Of a stretch of DNA of 64,000 nt, positions 18,335 through 27,386 are shown in pieces (within the stretch, counting starts at the first letter, position 1; each line of letters starts with the position of its first letter). Both the position numbers and the translations under genes were made by a program. The DNA is from an uncultured Victivallaceae bacterium (GTDB lineage: Bacteria > Verrucomicrobiota > Lentisphaeria > Victivallales > Victivallaceae): NCBI GenBank assembly GCA_944389925.1, contig CALXOD010000017.1:1-64000 (forward strand). Direction: 5' to 3'. The notes beneath the pieces are model-generated. The model was given only the letters and a program-made list of their open reading frames with translations, searched no databases and was not told the origin of the DNA.

Positions 18335-19234
18335 ATGAGTACGTTGAAAATCGGCATCGTCGGACTCGACACTTCGCACGCGCCGGCCTTTGCCCGGCTG
18401 TTGAATGACGCAAAAAATGAGTTTCACGTTCCGGGCTGCCAGGTGGTAAAGGCTTTCCCCGGAGGCAGCAAGGCCTTTTCCATGAGCATGTCCCGCGTTG
18501 GACAGTTCACGGAAGATCTGCGGTCTCTCGGAGTGGAAATCGTCGACTCCATTGAAGCACTGGCTGGATTGGATGCCTATTTTCTGGAAAGCGTGGACGG
18601 CAATCAGCACCTGGAACAGTTCAAGATCCTGGCGGAATTCGGCAAACCGGTCTTCATCGACAAACCGCTGGCCTGCAACTACGACGATGCCCGCGCCATC
18701 GCGGCCTACGCCCGGGAAAAACAGATTCCGGTCATGACCGCTTCCGCCATCCGTTACGCCAACGGCATTGAAGGAGCGTTGCCCGAAGGAGCCAAAGTGT
18801 ATGCTGCGGACGCATTCGGCCCGATGGAATTCTTCCCGGATTACCGGGATTATTTCTGGTACGGGATCCATTCCGCGGAATTGCTGTTCTCGTTTATGGG
18901 CAGCGGCTGCGAATCCGTGAAAACCTTCAGCACGCCGACCGTGGATGCCATCGTCGGTTTGTGGAAGGACGGCCGCATCGGCAAGCTGACCGGCAACCGG
19001 GTAAAAGCCCTCAATTTCGGCTGCACGCTGACCACCGACAAAGGCAGTATCGCTGCGCTCGTTTCCACTGACGTTCCCTTCTATGCCAAACTGATGCGCA
19101 AGGTGGTCCCCTTCCTCCAGAGCGGCGTCCCCGCCATCCCGATGGAAGAAAGCCTGGAAATCATCGCGTTCCTTGAAGCCGTCAGCCGCAGCCGTGCTGC
19201 CGGCGGTAAAACGATCCGCATCGCCGATCTCTGA
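18335..19234 (+). CDS. Gfo/Idh/MocA-family oxidoreductase
   Basis: 299 aa. The N-terminus, LKIGIVGLDTSHAPAFARL, is a Rossmann fold of the short Lentisphaerota/Planctomycete-type variant, with VFIDKPLACNYDDA as the equivalent of the EKP/DKP motif whose Lys is catalytic. The C-terminal part (WYGIHSAELLF) supplies the substrate-site histidine. It probably oxidises a sugar or sugar acid with NAD(P). Its own promoter (18230-18258) and terminator (19288-19340) make it a single-gene unit. An AAGGAAAG SD precedes the ATG. Confidence 0.85.
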   Translation: MSTLKIGIVGLDTSHAPAFARLLNDAKNEFHVPGCQVVKAFPGGSKAFSMSMSRVGQFTEDLRSLGVEIVDSIEALAGLDAYFLESVDGNQHLEQFKILAEFGKPVFIDKPLACNYDDARAIAAYAREKQIPVMTASAIRYANGIEGALPEGAKVYAADAFGPMEFFPDYRDYFWYGIHSAELLFSFMGSGCESVKTFSTPTVDAIVGLWKDGRIGKLTGNRVKALNFGCTLTTDKGSIAALVSTDVPFYAKLMRKVVPFLQSGVPAIPMEESLEIIAFLEAVSRSRAAGGKTIRIADL

Positions 19235-19287
19235 CGCCGTCAGAATCGTCTCTTCCGGAACAGCAATCTGATTCCGGAAAATTCAAC

Positions 19288-19340
19288 CACCCGTCTCAGA
19301 CTGGAATCCCCCGGTTGCTGAGGCGGGTGTTTTCTTTCTC
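19288..19340 (+). terminator. intrinsic terminator of the 18335 gene
   Basis: A 12-bp stem with one G-T pair (19288-19299 with 19318-19329), 18-nt loop, then TTTTCTTTCTC. It lies between two convergent genes. Confidence 0.7.
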
Positions 19341-19355
19341 TCTTCCGAAAACCTG

Positions 19356-21197
19356 TCAGGGACGCGCAGGGACTCCTCGCAAAGCGCGAAAATCCAACGG
19401 TCGGAAGGCTCGGCGGCGGCGTTCCCGCTCCTCTGCGCGCACCGCAAGATACTTCCAGCGGGAAAATGCAAAATCATGCGGCAGGAAGTTCTCCAGCCAG
19501 GTGTATTTCAGCTGATAAGTAACCGGTATCCCCTCATAAATCCACGGCACCAGCGGAATCAGATATCGGACCATCGCCTGATAGAGTGCCGTTCGTTCCG
19601 GAGAATCGGGCATCCGGCACGCCCGTTCATACATCCGGTCAAACTCCGGATCCGCGAACGCGGCACGATTGCACCCGCCCGCATTACGACTGTAAAACAG
19701 CTGCAGAAAATTTTCCGCATCCGGATAATCTCCCACCCAGGAATAATGGAACAACTGGGTTTTTCCCTGCCGCAGTTTTTCAATAAAACGCGGCGTACTG
19801 TTCAGTACAGAACGCACCCGAATACCGATCCGGGCCAGATCGGCGGCCATCAGCTCGCCCAGCTGGCGTTGTGCAGAGGTATTGTTTCCCTGGTCGAATG
19901 TCAGTTCCAGTGGCTCTCCGGTCCGGGGATCGATACCGTCGGGATAACCGGCCTCGGCCAGCAGCTGCCGGGCGCGTTCCAGATCATTGCCGAGATAGGG
20001 ATTTTTCAAATCCGCCTCAAAGCCGTCCACCGAAGCCGGCAACGGCCCCGCAGCAGGAATCAGCAGATTGTTCATGTGACGTACCCGTCCCTCCACATCA
20101 AACGCCAGGGAAATCGCCTGCCGGAGCTTCACGTTGCGCAATATCGGATCCAGAAAATTGAATCCGACATAACGAATCTCAAAAGCCGGTGCCTTGATCA
20201 GCTCCACCCCCCGATCCCGCAAAGCAGGCGCCACCTGATCCCCTCCCGCCACCAGATCCAGATTATCCTTGTCCAGCACGCTGACATCCAGTTCCCCCTG
20301 CAGAAACAGCAACCAGGCGGAAAACGGCTGGCGGATCTGATAACACACTACACGATCAGCCAGCGGCAGCGGTCGATTCCGGTCTGCCGGGTTGGCCGCC
20401 CCGGGAAACACCTGGTGCCGATATTCCGGGTTGCGATCCAGCACGAGTTTATAATCACGGATCCATTCCCGCAGTCGAAACGGTCCAGAACCAACCGGAT
20501 GTTCCGCAAATGATTCTCCGTAATAATCCACCGCACGGCGTGACACCACCGCCAGATTCGGCAACGCCAGCAAATACAGAAATCGCGGATCCGGAGCATT
20601 CAGCCGGATGACAAACTCGCGATCATTGATCTTGCTCAGCCCGGCAACCGGTTCATCGTAAACCGACCAGTCCCCCGGGGGGGCTTGTTCACTTTTTTCC
20701 CGGAACCGGTCCAGTCCCGAAATTTTTCCGCGCACCATCCAGAAAGAGGAACTATGCAGCCGCGCGTCCGCCAGACGCTTCAACGAAAACAGTACATCAT
20801 CCGTCCCGATCCGGCGCGCCTCCCGCGGCAACCCCTCAAAACACGGATCATCCTGAAAATACAGATCATCCCGCAACCGGAACCGGTATTCCGTATGTTC
20901 TTCATTAGCCTCCGGCATACACGCCAGCATCGAAGGAATCAGTTTATAGGGACGCCGGACATAATCGTATTCCAGCAACGTATCGTAAAATGCCGCCACC
21001 ATGTTCCGGCTGGCCAGATCGTCCGCCAGGGCCGGATCCAGCGTTTTTACCCGTCCGCCGGCCGCCAGATGCACCGCTCCGGCAACAGCCCTATCCGAAC
21101 GGCCGCAGCCGCCACCAAACAACAATCCCAGACCGGCGCTCAGAACACTGCACAGCAGCCACCGGAATATTCTTTTCACCGTCGTGCGTTCCCGCAT
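19356..21197 (-). CDS. ABC transporter substrate-binding lipoprotein, oligopeptide type
   Basis: 613 aa from the ATG at 21197, which follows GGGAG and AGGAG; a longer frame to 21251 is less likely. The N-terminus has basic residues, a hydrophobic core and GGGC, a lipobox-like site (Cys ~31), so it is probably membrane anchored. The rest is a family 5 solute-binding protein: LAAGGRVKTLDPALADDL, HTEYRFRLRDDLYFQDDP, HPVGSGPFRLREW, KLRQAISLAFDVEGRV and LLAEAGYPDGIDP. It should bind an oligopeptide or similar solute outside the inner membrane. No permease or ATPase genes are adjacent, so it is an orphan binding protein. Confidence 0.88.
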   Translation of the reverse strand: MRERTTVKRIFRWLLCSVLSAGLGLLFGGGCGRSDRAVAGAVHLAAGGRVKTLDPALADDLASRNMVAAFYDTLLEYDYVRRPYKLIPSMLACMPEANEEHTEYRFRLRDDLYFQDDPCFEGLPREARRIGTDDVLFSLKRLADARLHSSSFWMVRGKISGLDRFREKSEQAPPGDWSVYDEPVAGLSKINDREFVIRLNAPDPRFLYLLALPNLAVVSRRAVDYYGESFAEHPVGSGPFRLREWIRDYKLVLDRNPEYRHQVFPGAANPADRNRPLPLADRVVCYQIRQPFSAWLLFLQGELDVSVLDKDNLDLVAGGDQVAPALRDRGVELIKAPAFEIRYVGFNFLDPILRNVKLRQAISLAFDVEGRVRHMNNLLIPAAGPLPASVDGFEADLKNPYLGNDLERARQLLAEAGYPDGIDPRTGEPLELTFDQGNNTSAQRQLGELMAADLARIGIRVRSVLNSTPRFIEKLRQGKTQLFHYSWVGDYPDAENFLQLFYSRNAGGCNRAAFADPEFDRMYERACRMPDSPERTALYQAMVRYLIPLVPWIYEGIPVTYQLKYTWLENFLPHDFAFSRWKYLAVRAEERERRRRAFRPLDFRALRGVPARP

Positions 21198-21324
21198 CTT
21201 CTCCCGCTCCTCCCCCGTATTTCCCCTTGCAAAAACTGGAACATCACGCAATGAAGCCCTCTCCGGGATCGCAGTCTCGATGAAAACTCAAATTCCGGCA
21301 GACGCAGGAATGTCACCCAGGACG

Positions 21325-22377
21325 TTACTTCCGACGGATCCGGGCCAGACGCCGGTGCGCTTCCCGCAAAAGCTCTTCCGTCTCTTCCCATCCAATGCAG
21401 CCATCGGTGATGGAAACGTCCGGCGCCGGGCATTGACCGCGGACAATCTTCTGATTACCCGGTTTGAGATAGCTCTCCAGCATGACGCCGTTTATACAAG
21501 TTTCTCCGGCCTCAATCTGGGCGAGCACATCCTCAAAAACCACATGCTGCCGATCGAACTTTTTCCCAGAGTTCGCATGGCTGCAATCCACGACGATATT
21601 CGGTCGCAACCCCGCCTTGCTCAGTGCCACCCGGAGAAATGCGATGTGTTCCGAAGCATAATTCGGTTGCGGCCCGCCACGCAGTACAATATGCCCATAG
21701 GGATTCCCGCTGGTCCGGAAAACGCCGACGTGCCCATCCTCCAACACACCGATGAAACTGTGCTCACTACGCGCGGTCGCCACCGCATCGATGGCCGTCT
21801 GAAATGAACCGTCGGTGGCATTTTTGAATCCAACCGGCATGGAAATCCCACTGCCGAGCTGGCGGTGCGGCTGGGACTCTGTCGTTCTCGCCCCGATAGC
21901 CGCCCAGGCCACGGAATCAGCAATATACTGCGCAATGATCGGGTCCAGCATTTCCGTCGCCACGGGAAGTCCCATGTCGACAATGCGCAACAGCAATTTC
22001 CGGGCAATGAAAATCCCCTTCTCAATGTTATAGGAACCATTGATATCCGGATCGTAAATCAATCCCTTCCAGCCCACTGTCGTCCGGGGCTTCTCGAAAT
22101 ACACCCGCATGATGACCAGCAACTGATCCTGTACTTCGTCAGCAAGACGTTTCAACCGGGTTGCATATTCATACGCGGCTTCCGGATCGTGAATGGAACA
22201 GGGACCGACAATCGCCATTAATCGTTGATCGCGCCCTTCAAGAATATCACAAATTTCCTGCCGGGCACGAATGACTTTCATCACAGACTCCAGCGACAAC
22301 GGCAGCTCCGACCGGATGGAGCCGGGACTGGGCAGCACACTGCGGCTGGAAATATTGACATTATTGCTGCTTAGCAT
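21325..22377 (-). CDS. 3-deoxy-7-phosphoheptulonate synthase (class I, AroG/F/H type)
   Basis: 350 aa, the usual class I length. Motifs: VGPCSIHDP, RVYFEKPRTTVGWKGLI, DINGSYNIEKG, WAAIGARTTESQPHR, GFKNATDGS, VDCSHANSGKK and SYLKPGNQ near the C-terminus. It condenses PEP and erythrose-4-phosphate, the first step of the shikimate pathway; aroA lies 20 kb away at 42550. Which aromatic amino acid inhibits it cannot be judged. A promoter (22437-22465) lies just upstream, so it is separately transcribed from the repressor-like gene 175 bp upstream. Confidence 0.95.
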   Translation of the reverse strand: MLSSNNVNISSRSVLPSPGSIRSELPLSLESVMKVIRARQEICDILEGRDQRLMAIVGPCSIHDPEAAYEYATRLKRLADEVQDQLLVIMRVYFEKPRTTVGWKGLIYDPDINGSYNIEKGIFIARKLLLRIVDMGLPVATEMLDPIIAQYIADSVAWAAIGARTTESQPHRQLGSGISMPVGFKNATDGSFQTAIDAVATARSEHSFIGVLEDGHVGVFRTSGNPYGHIVLRGGPQPNYASEHIAFLRVALSKAGLRPNIVVDCSHANSGKKFDRQHVVFEDVLAQIEAGETCINGVMLESYLKPGNQKIVRGQCPAPDVSITDGCIGWEETEELLREAHRRLARIRRK

Positions 22378-22436
22378 TTTCAGAATCCCGAGTAAAGCGT
22401 CCTCAAACCGTCCGTCACATTCGGCGGGCGGATGTC

Positions 22437-22465
22437 AATATACCATTGGATGGAAGTTTTTTCAA
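22437..22465 (-). promoter_or_regulatory. promoter of the DAHP synthase gene
   Basis: Minus strand: TTGAAA (22460-22465), 17-bp spacer, TATATT (22437-22442). It is about 60 bp before the start codon. Confidence 0.65.
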
Positions 22466-22552
22466 TCCGAAAATCAGAGGATTATATCGGAAACTGCAAG
22501 CTGCTTTCTGTCAAAAAATATCTCCGGCTGGCCTCACTCCCCACCTTTCCAT

Positions 22553-23293
22553 TCACGATGGAAAATCACCATCACAACACGGCATTCTGTGGCAAGATGA
22601 CTCTCGCAAGCGAAAACTGACTACTATTTCCAGCACAGGACGCATCCAGAGTACAAATCCGGGATCAAGGTTGACATCCCAGACATAATCCGGGCCCACA
22701 GCCCGATCCCCACCGAGAATAATGCTGTCATCCCGGGGCAGATAACGGCGCAACAGCAACTGATGTTCCCGCAATCCGATCAGAACGAGATCTCCGGGAG
22801 CCGGATAACGCTCGACCCCGACCAGCAGGGTACTGCCGGGGAGCACTCCTTTCAGTGAAGAATTCTCTTCGACTTCCAAGCGTACATGATCGCCGATATT
22901 CCGGATCCCTGTCCTGCGAATCAGATAAGAGCGAAGTGATTCCAGCGCCGGCTGATAATACGCAAGCAGTTCAATCGGACACTCCGCCGGAATTCTTCGC
23001 CGGGGATATTTTTCGGGACACACCCGTACCTCCAGCGCCCGGGATGAGTTGCGTTCACCAAGGATCCGGGCCCGAAACACCATACTGTAGAATGCCAGAA
23101 TATCCGAATCAGCCATCCCGCAGAAGCCGATCACTGTGTCAAACTGGTCGGGCCCCAGCAGAGTTTCCCCCTTTTTGATCTGTGTAACTGCCGCAGGAGA
23201 CACCCCCAGAACTCTTGCCAGTTCACACTGCCGCAGCCCTCTTACCTCCAGATATCTGGCAATGATCGGCCATCCATTGACCTCTGTTCTCAT
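22553..23293 (-). CDS. XRE-type HTH repressor with LexA/CI-like C-terminal domain
   Basis: 246 aa from the ATG at 23293. A longer TTG frame begins inside the 23363-23385 palindrome and is unlikely to be used. Residues ~8-45 form a Cro/CI helix-turn-helix (GLRQCELARVLGVSPAAVTQ). The C-terminal half resembles the S24 fold (SSLKGVLPGSTLLVGVERY, PAPGDLVLIGL, LLLRRYLP). The place where the catalytic Lys of LexA/CI is expected (VKR) reads LRR, so self-cleavage may be lost. It is probably a DNA-binding repressor, perhaps autoregulated through the palindrome in front of it. Targets are unknown. The SD is weak. Confidence 0.78.
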   Translation of the reverse strand: MRTEVNGWPIIARYLEVRGLRQCELARVLGVSPAAVTQIKKGETLLGPDQFDTVIGFCGMADSDILAFYSMVFRARILGERNSSRALEVRVCPEKYPRRRIPAECPIELLAYYQPALESLRSYLIRRTGIRNIGDHVRLEVEENSSLKGVLPGSTLLVGVERYPAPGDLVLIGLREHQLLLRRYLPRDDSIILGGDRAVGPDYVWDVNLDPGFVLWMRPVLEIVVSFRLRESSCHRMPCCDGDFPS

Positions 23294-23362
23294 AACACCG
23301 CAGGTCTCCCTTGTTTTTTCAACAGCCCCCAGAGTCCGATTCGCAATCAACGATCCCCAGTC

Positions 23363-23385
23363 GGATTTTGCAAACTGCAAAATCC
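23363..23385. promoter_or_regulatory. perfect 10-3-10 palindrome, operator candidate
   Basis: GGATTTTGCA (23363-23372), AAC, TGCAAAATCC (23376-23385): both arms match without error. It lies 70 bp upstream of the repressor-like start at 23293, where an autoregulatory operator would be expected. Confidence 0.6.
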
Positions 23386-23691
23386 CTTTACCAATCTCTT
23401 TTCCTCAGACATCCCTCCAGAACCTCCGGATGGATGCTCAAAAACGCCGACCTATACCACCGCGCCCACCAGGCACCTTGTAGAATATTTTTTTAATACA
23501 TTACTTAACACTTTCCAACAATACCCGAAAATCTACATTCTTCAAGGGGAAAATCTATTTTTTAAAGAAAAACAATCAGCATAAACCATATATAAGTTTA
23601 TTTTTTAAGTGTTTTATAAAACATCTGCACAAAAAAATATATAAAGAAAAACTTTCCATTATCATCGACCCACGAGAACCGCCATTTTCAT
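23386..23691. other. AT-rich gap, no gene seen
   Basis: Strongly AT-rich, especially 23480-23660, with many A/T runs and related TTAACACTT / AAGTGTTTT patches. A 61-codon frame here has no SD and an implausible sequence. The gap separates the serS terminator from the repressor gene promoter. Confidence 0.5.
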
Positions 23692-23737
23692 GAAAAAAGA
23701 AAAGCGCCCTTCCTTCCGTCAAGAAGAAAGAGCGCTT
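23692..23737 (-). terminator. terminator after serS, end of the seven-gene run
   Basis: On the minus strand a 15-bp stem (23723-23737 with 23702-23716) forms with G-T pairs at two positions, followed by TTTTCTTTTTTC. It lies 30 bp after the serS stop. Confidence 0.75.
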
Positions 23738-23766
23738 CGCAAATCGCCAACAGGCGGGCAATCTGT

Positions 23767-25014
23767 TTATTTGGCTGGTTCGATCCGGTCAAAACCAGTA
23801 TAGGGACGAAGAACTTCCGGAATGATCACCGATCCGTCCGGCTGCTGATTATTTTCCAGAATCGCGATGATCACCCGGTCGGTGACGGCGGTGGCGCTGA
23901 TGGTGTGTACCAGCTCTCTAGTACCGTCCGCCTTCTTGTACCGGATGTTCAGCCGACGGCTCTGGAAGGAGGTAAGATTGGTATTCGAAGTAACCTCGCG
24001 GTAGGCGCCGAACCCGGCGAACCATGCCTCGATGTCATATTTTTTGTACCCCGGTGCGCCGAGATCGCCCACGCAGACATTGACGACATGGTACGGCAAC
24101 CCCAGCTGTTGCAGCAGGTATTCCTCATTGGCCAGACACTCTTCGTGGTATTTGACCGAATCTTCCGGCCGGCAGAAGATGATCTGTTCGACCTTGTGGA
24201 ACTGGTGCACCCGGAAAATCCCCCGGCTGGCTTTCCCGTAACTGCCAGCTTCGGTGCGGAAACAGGGCGTCAACGCAGTATAACGCCGCGGCAATGTCTC
24301 CTCGTCCAGCACATCGTCGGCATGGTACCCGACCAGCGTCTGTTCGGAAGTCCCGATCAGCGCCAGATCCAGATCCTGCAACCCGAAGGTCTGATCCGCA
24401 AAAAACGGCAGATACCCCGTCCCATACAGTGTCCGCGGCTTGGCCACGCAGGGGGTCATGAACAGCGTGAATCCACGTTTGACCAGTTCCTGCTGCGCCC
24501 AGAAAAAGAGCGCCTGAGCCAACTGCGCCCCTTTACCTTTCCAGTAATAGAACCCGGCTCCGGCCACCTTGGCGCCGCGCTGGGTGTCGAGAATGTCCAG
24601 CAAATCCCCCAGCTCCTGGTGATCGCGCACCTTGAAGTCGAACTGTGGAATCTCCCCCACCCGGCGGATTTCCACGTTGTCGGTATCATCCAGACCGTCC
24701 GGCACATCGTCGGCCAACAGGTTGGGCAGGAAGTCCAGCATCAACTGCAGTTTGGTCTGCTGGCGGGCCAATACCGCCTCCTTGTTGCCGAGTTCATCCT
24801 TCAACCGGCGCACCGTCTCCCGTACTTCGGGATTGGTCCGGCACTCCTTGCTCAACCGGTTCCGTTCTGCCCGCAGATTTTCCACTTCCGTCTGAAGCGT
24901 CCGACAGGCGTTGTCGATTTCGATGAGCGAATCGAAATTCGTGGGACATTTCCGGCGGATCATATTCGCCCGAACCAGATCCGCATGTTCACGAAGTAAT
25001 TTAATATCAATCAT
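23767..25014 (-). CDS. serS: seryl-tRNA synthetase
   Basis: 415 aa. The N-terminal 110 residues are the long antiparallel coiled-coil arm (RLKDELGNKEAVLARQQTKL) that reads the tRNA long variable arm. The class II core follows: ARG/GAG motif AKVAGAGFYYWKGKGA, motif 2 CFRTEAGSYGKASRGIFRVH, and GDLGAPGYKKYDIEAWF. The end is unusual: TSNTNLTSFQSRRLNIRY, then HTISATAVTDR where most enzymes read HTLNGSGLA..R; the Arg is kept. It charges tRNA-Ser with serine. It is the last gene of the run from proS, 30 bp after rpiB::glyA. Confidence 0.95.
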   Translation of the reverse strand: MIDIKLLREHADLVRANMIRRKCPTNFDSLIEIDNACRTLQTEVENLRAERNRLSKECRTNPEVRETVRRLKDELGNKEAVLARQQTKLQLMLDFLPNLLADDVPDGLDDTDNVEIRRVGEIPQFDFKVRDHQELGDLLDILDTQRGAKVAGAGFYYWKGKGAQLAQALFFWAQQELVKRGFTLFMTPCVAKPRTLYGTGYLPFFADQTFGLQDLDLALIGTSEQTLVGYHADDVLDEETLPRRYTALTPCFRTEAGSYGKASRGIFRVHQFHKVEQIIFCRPEDSVKYHEECLANEEYLLQQLGLPYHVVNVCVGDLGAPGYKKYDIEAWFAGFGAYREVTSNTNLTSFQSRRLNIRYKKADGTRELVHTISATAVTDRVIIAILENNQQPDGSVIIPEVLRPYTGFDRIEPAK

Positions 25015-25044
25015 TTTTCATCCTCATATTCACGGATCATCCGA

Positions 25045-26760
25045 TCAGAAGTGCGGCAACGGAAACGCCGTTGCAAATTCCCGGACCTCTCCTCCCAGCC
25101 GCCGCAGCCCGGCTTCGTCGTCGCGCAGCGCCACCCCGCGTTCGATGAAATCGGCGATCTGCACCATTTCCGCTTCCTTCATGCCGCGCGTGGTCACCGC
25201 CGGCGTACCGACACGGATACCGCTGGTGACAAACGGCTTTTCCGGATCGAAGGGAATCATGTTCTTGTTGACGGTAATCCGCGCCAGATCCAGCGCGTTG
25301 GCCACCACTTTCCCGGTCGCCCCCTTCGGCCGCAGGTCGATCAGCATCAGGTGGTTGTCCGTACCGCCGGAGACAATCCGGAAGCCCCGGGCTGCAAGTT
25401 CCGCACACAATTTCGCGGCATTGAGCCGGATCTGATGCTGGTAGGCTTTAAAGGCCGGCGTCATGGCTTCGGCGAAGCAGACTGCCTTGGCGGCGATCAC
25501 ATGTTCCAGCGGACCGCCCTGCAATCCCGGGAAAATCCGGGAGTTGATCGCCTTGATATGTTCTTCCCGGCAGAGGATCAGTCCGGAACGCGGTCCCCGC
25601 AGCGTTTTGTGCGTGGTGGTGCTGACCACGTCGCAGTACGGCACGGGGTTCGGGTGTTCTCCCGCCGCCACCAGACCGGCGATGTGGGCCATATCCACGA
25701 ACAGCTTGGCGCCGACCAGGTCGGCGATGGCGCGGAGCCGGGCAAAATCAATCACCCGGGGATAGGCACTGGCGCCGGCAATGATCATGGCCGGTTTGTG
25801 AGTGACGGCCAGCCGCTCCACTTCATCATAATCAATGCATTCGGTTTCGCGATTGACCCCGTAGGGGACGATATTGTAGAGCATCCCTGAAAAATTCAAC
25901 GGATGACCGTGCGTCAGGTGACCGCCGTGATCCAGGCTCATAGCCAGAACCGTATCCCCCGGTTTGATCAACGCCATGTACACCGCCTGATTGGCAGGAC
26001 TGCCGGCATGAGGCTGGACGTTGGCGGCTTCGGCGCCGAACAATTTGCAGGCGCGTTCGATGGCGATGGACTCGATTTCGTCGATGAATTCGCAACCGTT
26101 GTAATAACGTTTTCCGGGATAACCTTCGGCATACTTGTTGGTCAGCACCGATCCCTGAGCAGCGCGAACCGCGCAGCTGGTGAAGTTTTCGGAAGCGATC
26201 AGTTCAATTCCTTCTTCCTGCCGGGCGGCCTCCTTGTCGATCAATCCGGCAATGACCGGATCGGCGTCCCGCAGCGCGGCAATGTCATCATAAGTCGCCG
26301 CCTCCAGATGGCGCAACCGGCGGGCATGCCGTTCCTCACCGCTGAAACGGGTACCGAGCCATTCGCGCACAATCTCCACCGCAGCGGCAAAATCCATGCG
26401 GTCTCCGGAAAGAACCAGTACATTGGAGGCATTGTGCAGACGGGAAAGTCTGGCATCTTCGGCGTTGGAAACCACTGCCGCGCGCACACCGTGGAACCGG
26501 TTGGCTGCCATCGCCATTCCAAAACCGGAACGGCAAATCAAAATCCCGCAGTCAGCCTTGCCGCGCACCATGGCCCAGCCCACCGCAGCGCCAAACCCTT
26601 CATAATCATCCGCCGGATCAAACGTCTTCGGTCCGCAATCCAGAACCGTGACGCCGGAGGCCTGCAGATCGGCGGCCAACTGCTGCTTGAGTTCAAATCC
26701 GCCGTGATCGGCGCCGATTGCCAGCGTTACATGCTTCGGGTCGAAATCCAGACTGTTCAT
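25045..26760 (-). CDS. glyA: fusion of RpiB-type sugar-phosphate isomerase and serine hydroxymethyltransferase
   Basis: 571 aa. Residues 1-145 are an RpiB/LacAB domain: [10 protein letters not shown] (Asp18, His19), [20 protein letters not shown] with the putative catalytic Cys76, and [13 protein letters not shown]. The usual CGTG loop reads CRSG. Residues ~150-571 are a complete Gly[58 protein letters not shown] with the PLP lysine (~385), and the C-terminal [14 protein letters not shown]. It interconverts serine and glycine with tetrahydrofolate; the first domain may isomerise ribose-5-P and ribulose-5-P. The SD is AAGGAG. The two genes are neighbours in Bacillus-type operons, so fusion of a conserved pair is likely. 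Confidence 0.93.
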   Translation of the reverse strand: MNSLDFDPKHVTLAIGADHGGFELKQQLAADLQASGVTVLDCGPKTFDPADDYEGFGAAVGWAMVRGKADCGILICRSGFGMAMAANRFHGVRAAVVSNAEDARLSRLHNASNVLVLSGDRMDFAAAVEIVREWLGTRFSGEERHARRLRHLEAATYDDIAALRDADPVIAGLIDKEAARQEEGIELIASENFTSCAVRAAQGSVLTNKYAEGYPGKRYYNGCEFIDEIESIAIERACKLFGAEAANVQPHAGSPANQAVYMALIKPGDTVLAMSLDHGGHLTHGHPLNFSGMLYNIVPYGVNRETECIDYDEVERLAVTHKPAMIIAGASAYPRVIDFARLRAIADLVGAKLFVDMAHIAGLVAAGEHPNPVPYCDVVSTTTHKTLRGPRSGLILCREEHIKAINSRIFPGLQGGPLEHVIAAKAVCFAEAMTPAFKAYQHQIRLNAAKLCAELAARGFRIVSGGTDNHLMLIDLRPKGATGKVVANALDLARITVNKNMIPFDPEKPFVTSGIRVGTPAVTTRGMKEAEMVQIADFIERGVALRDDEAGLRRLGGEVREFATAFPLPHF

Positions 26761-26845
26761 GATTCCATCTCCTTATCGTCGAAAATTCATATCCTTGAAA
26801 AATATTCCATATCTGTCACACCACACCGTCGCACCGCGCCGGCTT

Positions 26846-27286
26846 TCACGCCGTCCGCAGCAATTCCCCGGCCAATCGATCCAGAGCCGGCTGCATGGCG
26901 GCAAACACCGTCCGATAATCCGCCACCGACCCTCCAAACGGGTCCGGCACGTCGGCGCAACCCAGCAACAGCCGGGTTTTGTCCGCCGCTTCCGGCACCA
27001 GCGCCAGCACCGCACGACGGTGGGAAGCACTCATCGCCACAATCAACTCGACCGAGTCGATCAATTCGGGTGTCAGACGGGTACTGCGAAATGCGGTCAA
27101 ATCCACTCCGATCCCCGCCATGGCGGCAATAGCCGGCTCCGAAGCCGGCATGCCGGCCCAGGCCGACGTTCCGGCGGAAAGTGCTTCTATATCTCCGCGC
27201 CCGGCGTTTCGGCAGAGACGGGCGAAGTATGCCTCGGCCATCGGACTCCGGCAGCTGTTGCCGGTACAGACGAATAAGACGCGCAT
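26846..27286 (-). CDS. low-molecular-weight protein phosphatase, possibly arginine-phosphate specific
   Basis: 146 aa, the usual LMW-PTP length. P-loop CTGNSCRSPMAE (Cys7, Arg13), GTSAWAGMPAS and the general-acid loop DPFGGS (Asp115). It dephosphorylates phosphoproteins in the cytoplasm. The DPFGGS loop and the small hydroxyl residue at position 11 (Ser, Thr in Bacillus YwlE) resemble protein-arginine phosphatases rather than tyrosine phosphatases, which usually have Ile there. The order ywlE-rpiB-glyA is also that of Bacillus. Arsenate reductase activity is another possibility. The SD is GGAGGT. Confidence 0.88.
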   Translation of the reverse strand: MRVLFVCTGNSCRSPMAEAYFARLCRNAGRGDIEALSAGTSAWAGMPASEPAIAAMAGIGVDLTAFRSTRLTPELIDSVELIVAMSASHRRAVLALVPEAADKTRLLLGCADVPDPFGGSVADYRTVFAAMQPALDRLAGELLRTA

Positions 27287-27386
27287 TTTTGCGGCACCTC
27301 CGGGATCGAGAAAAAATGGTTGATTAGATAATATACACCCGGATTGAACTTTTTACAGCAATATTCGGTGATAAAGTCGGGCTTTT

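Noticed and set aside
23576-23761. 61-codon minus-strand frame in the AT-rich gap
   Set aside because: It contains the serS terminator, has no SD, and shows an aromatic/Lys-rich sequence typical of AT-rich noise.
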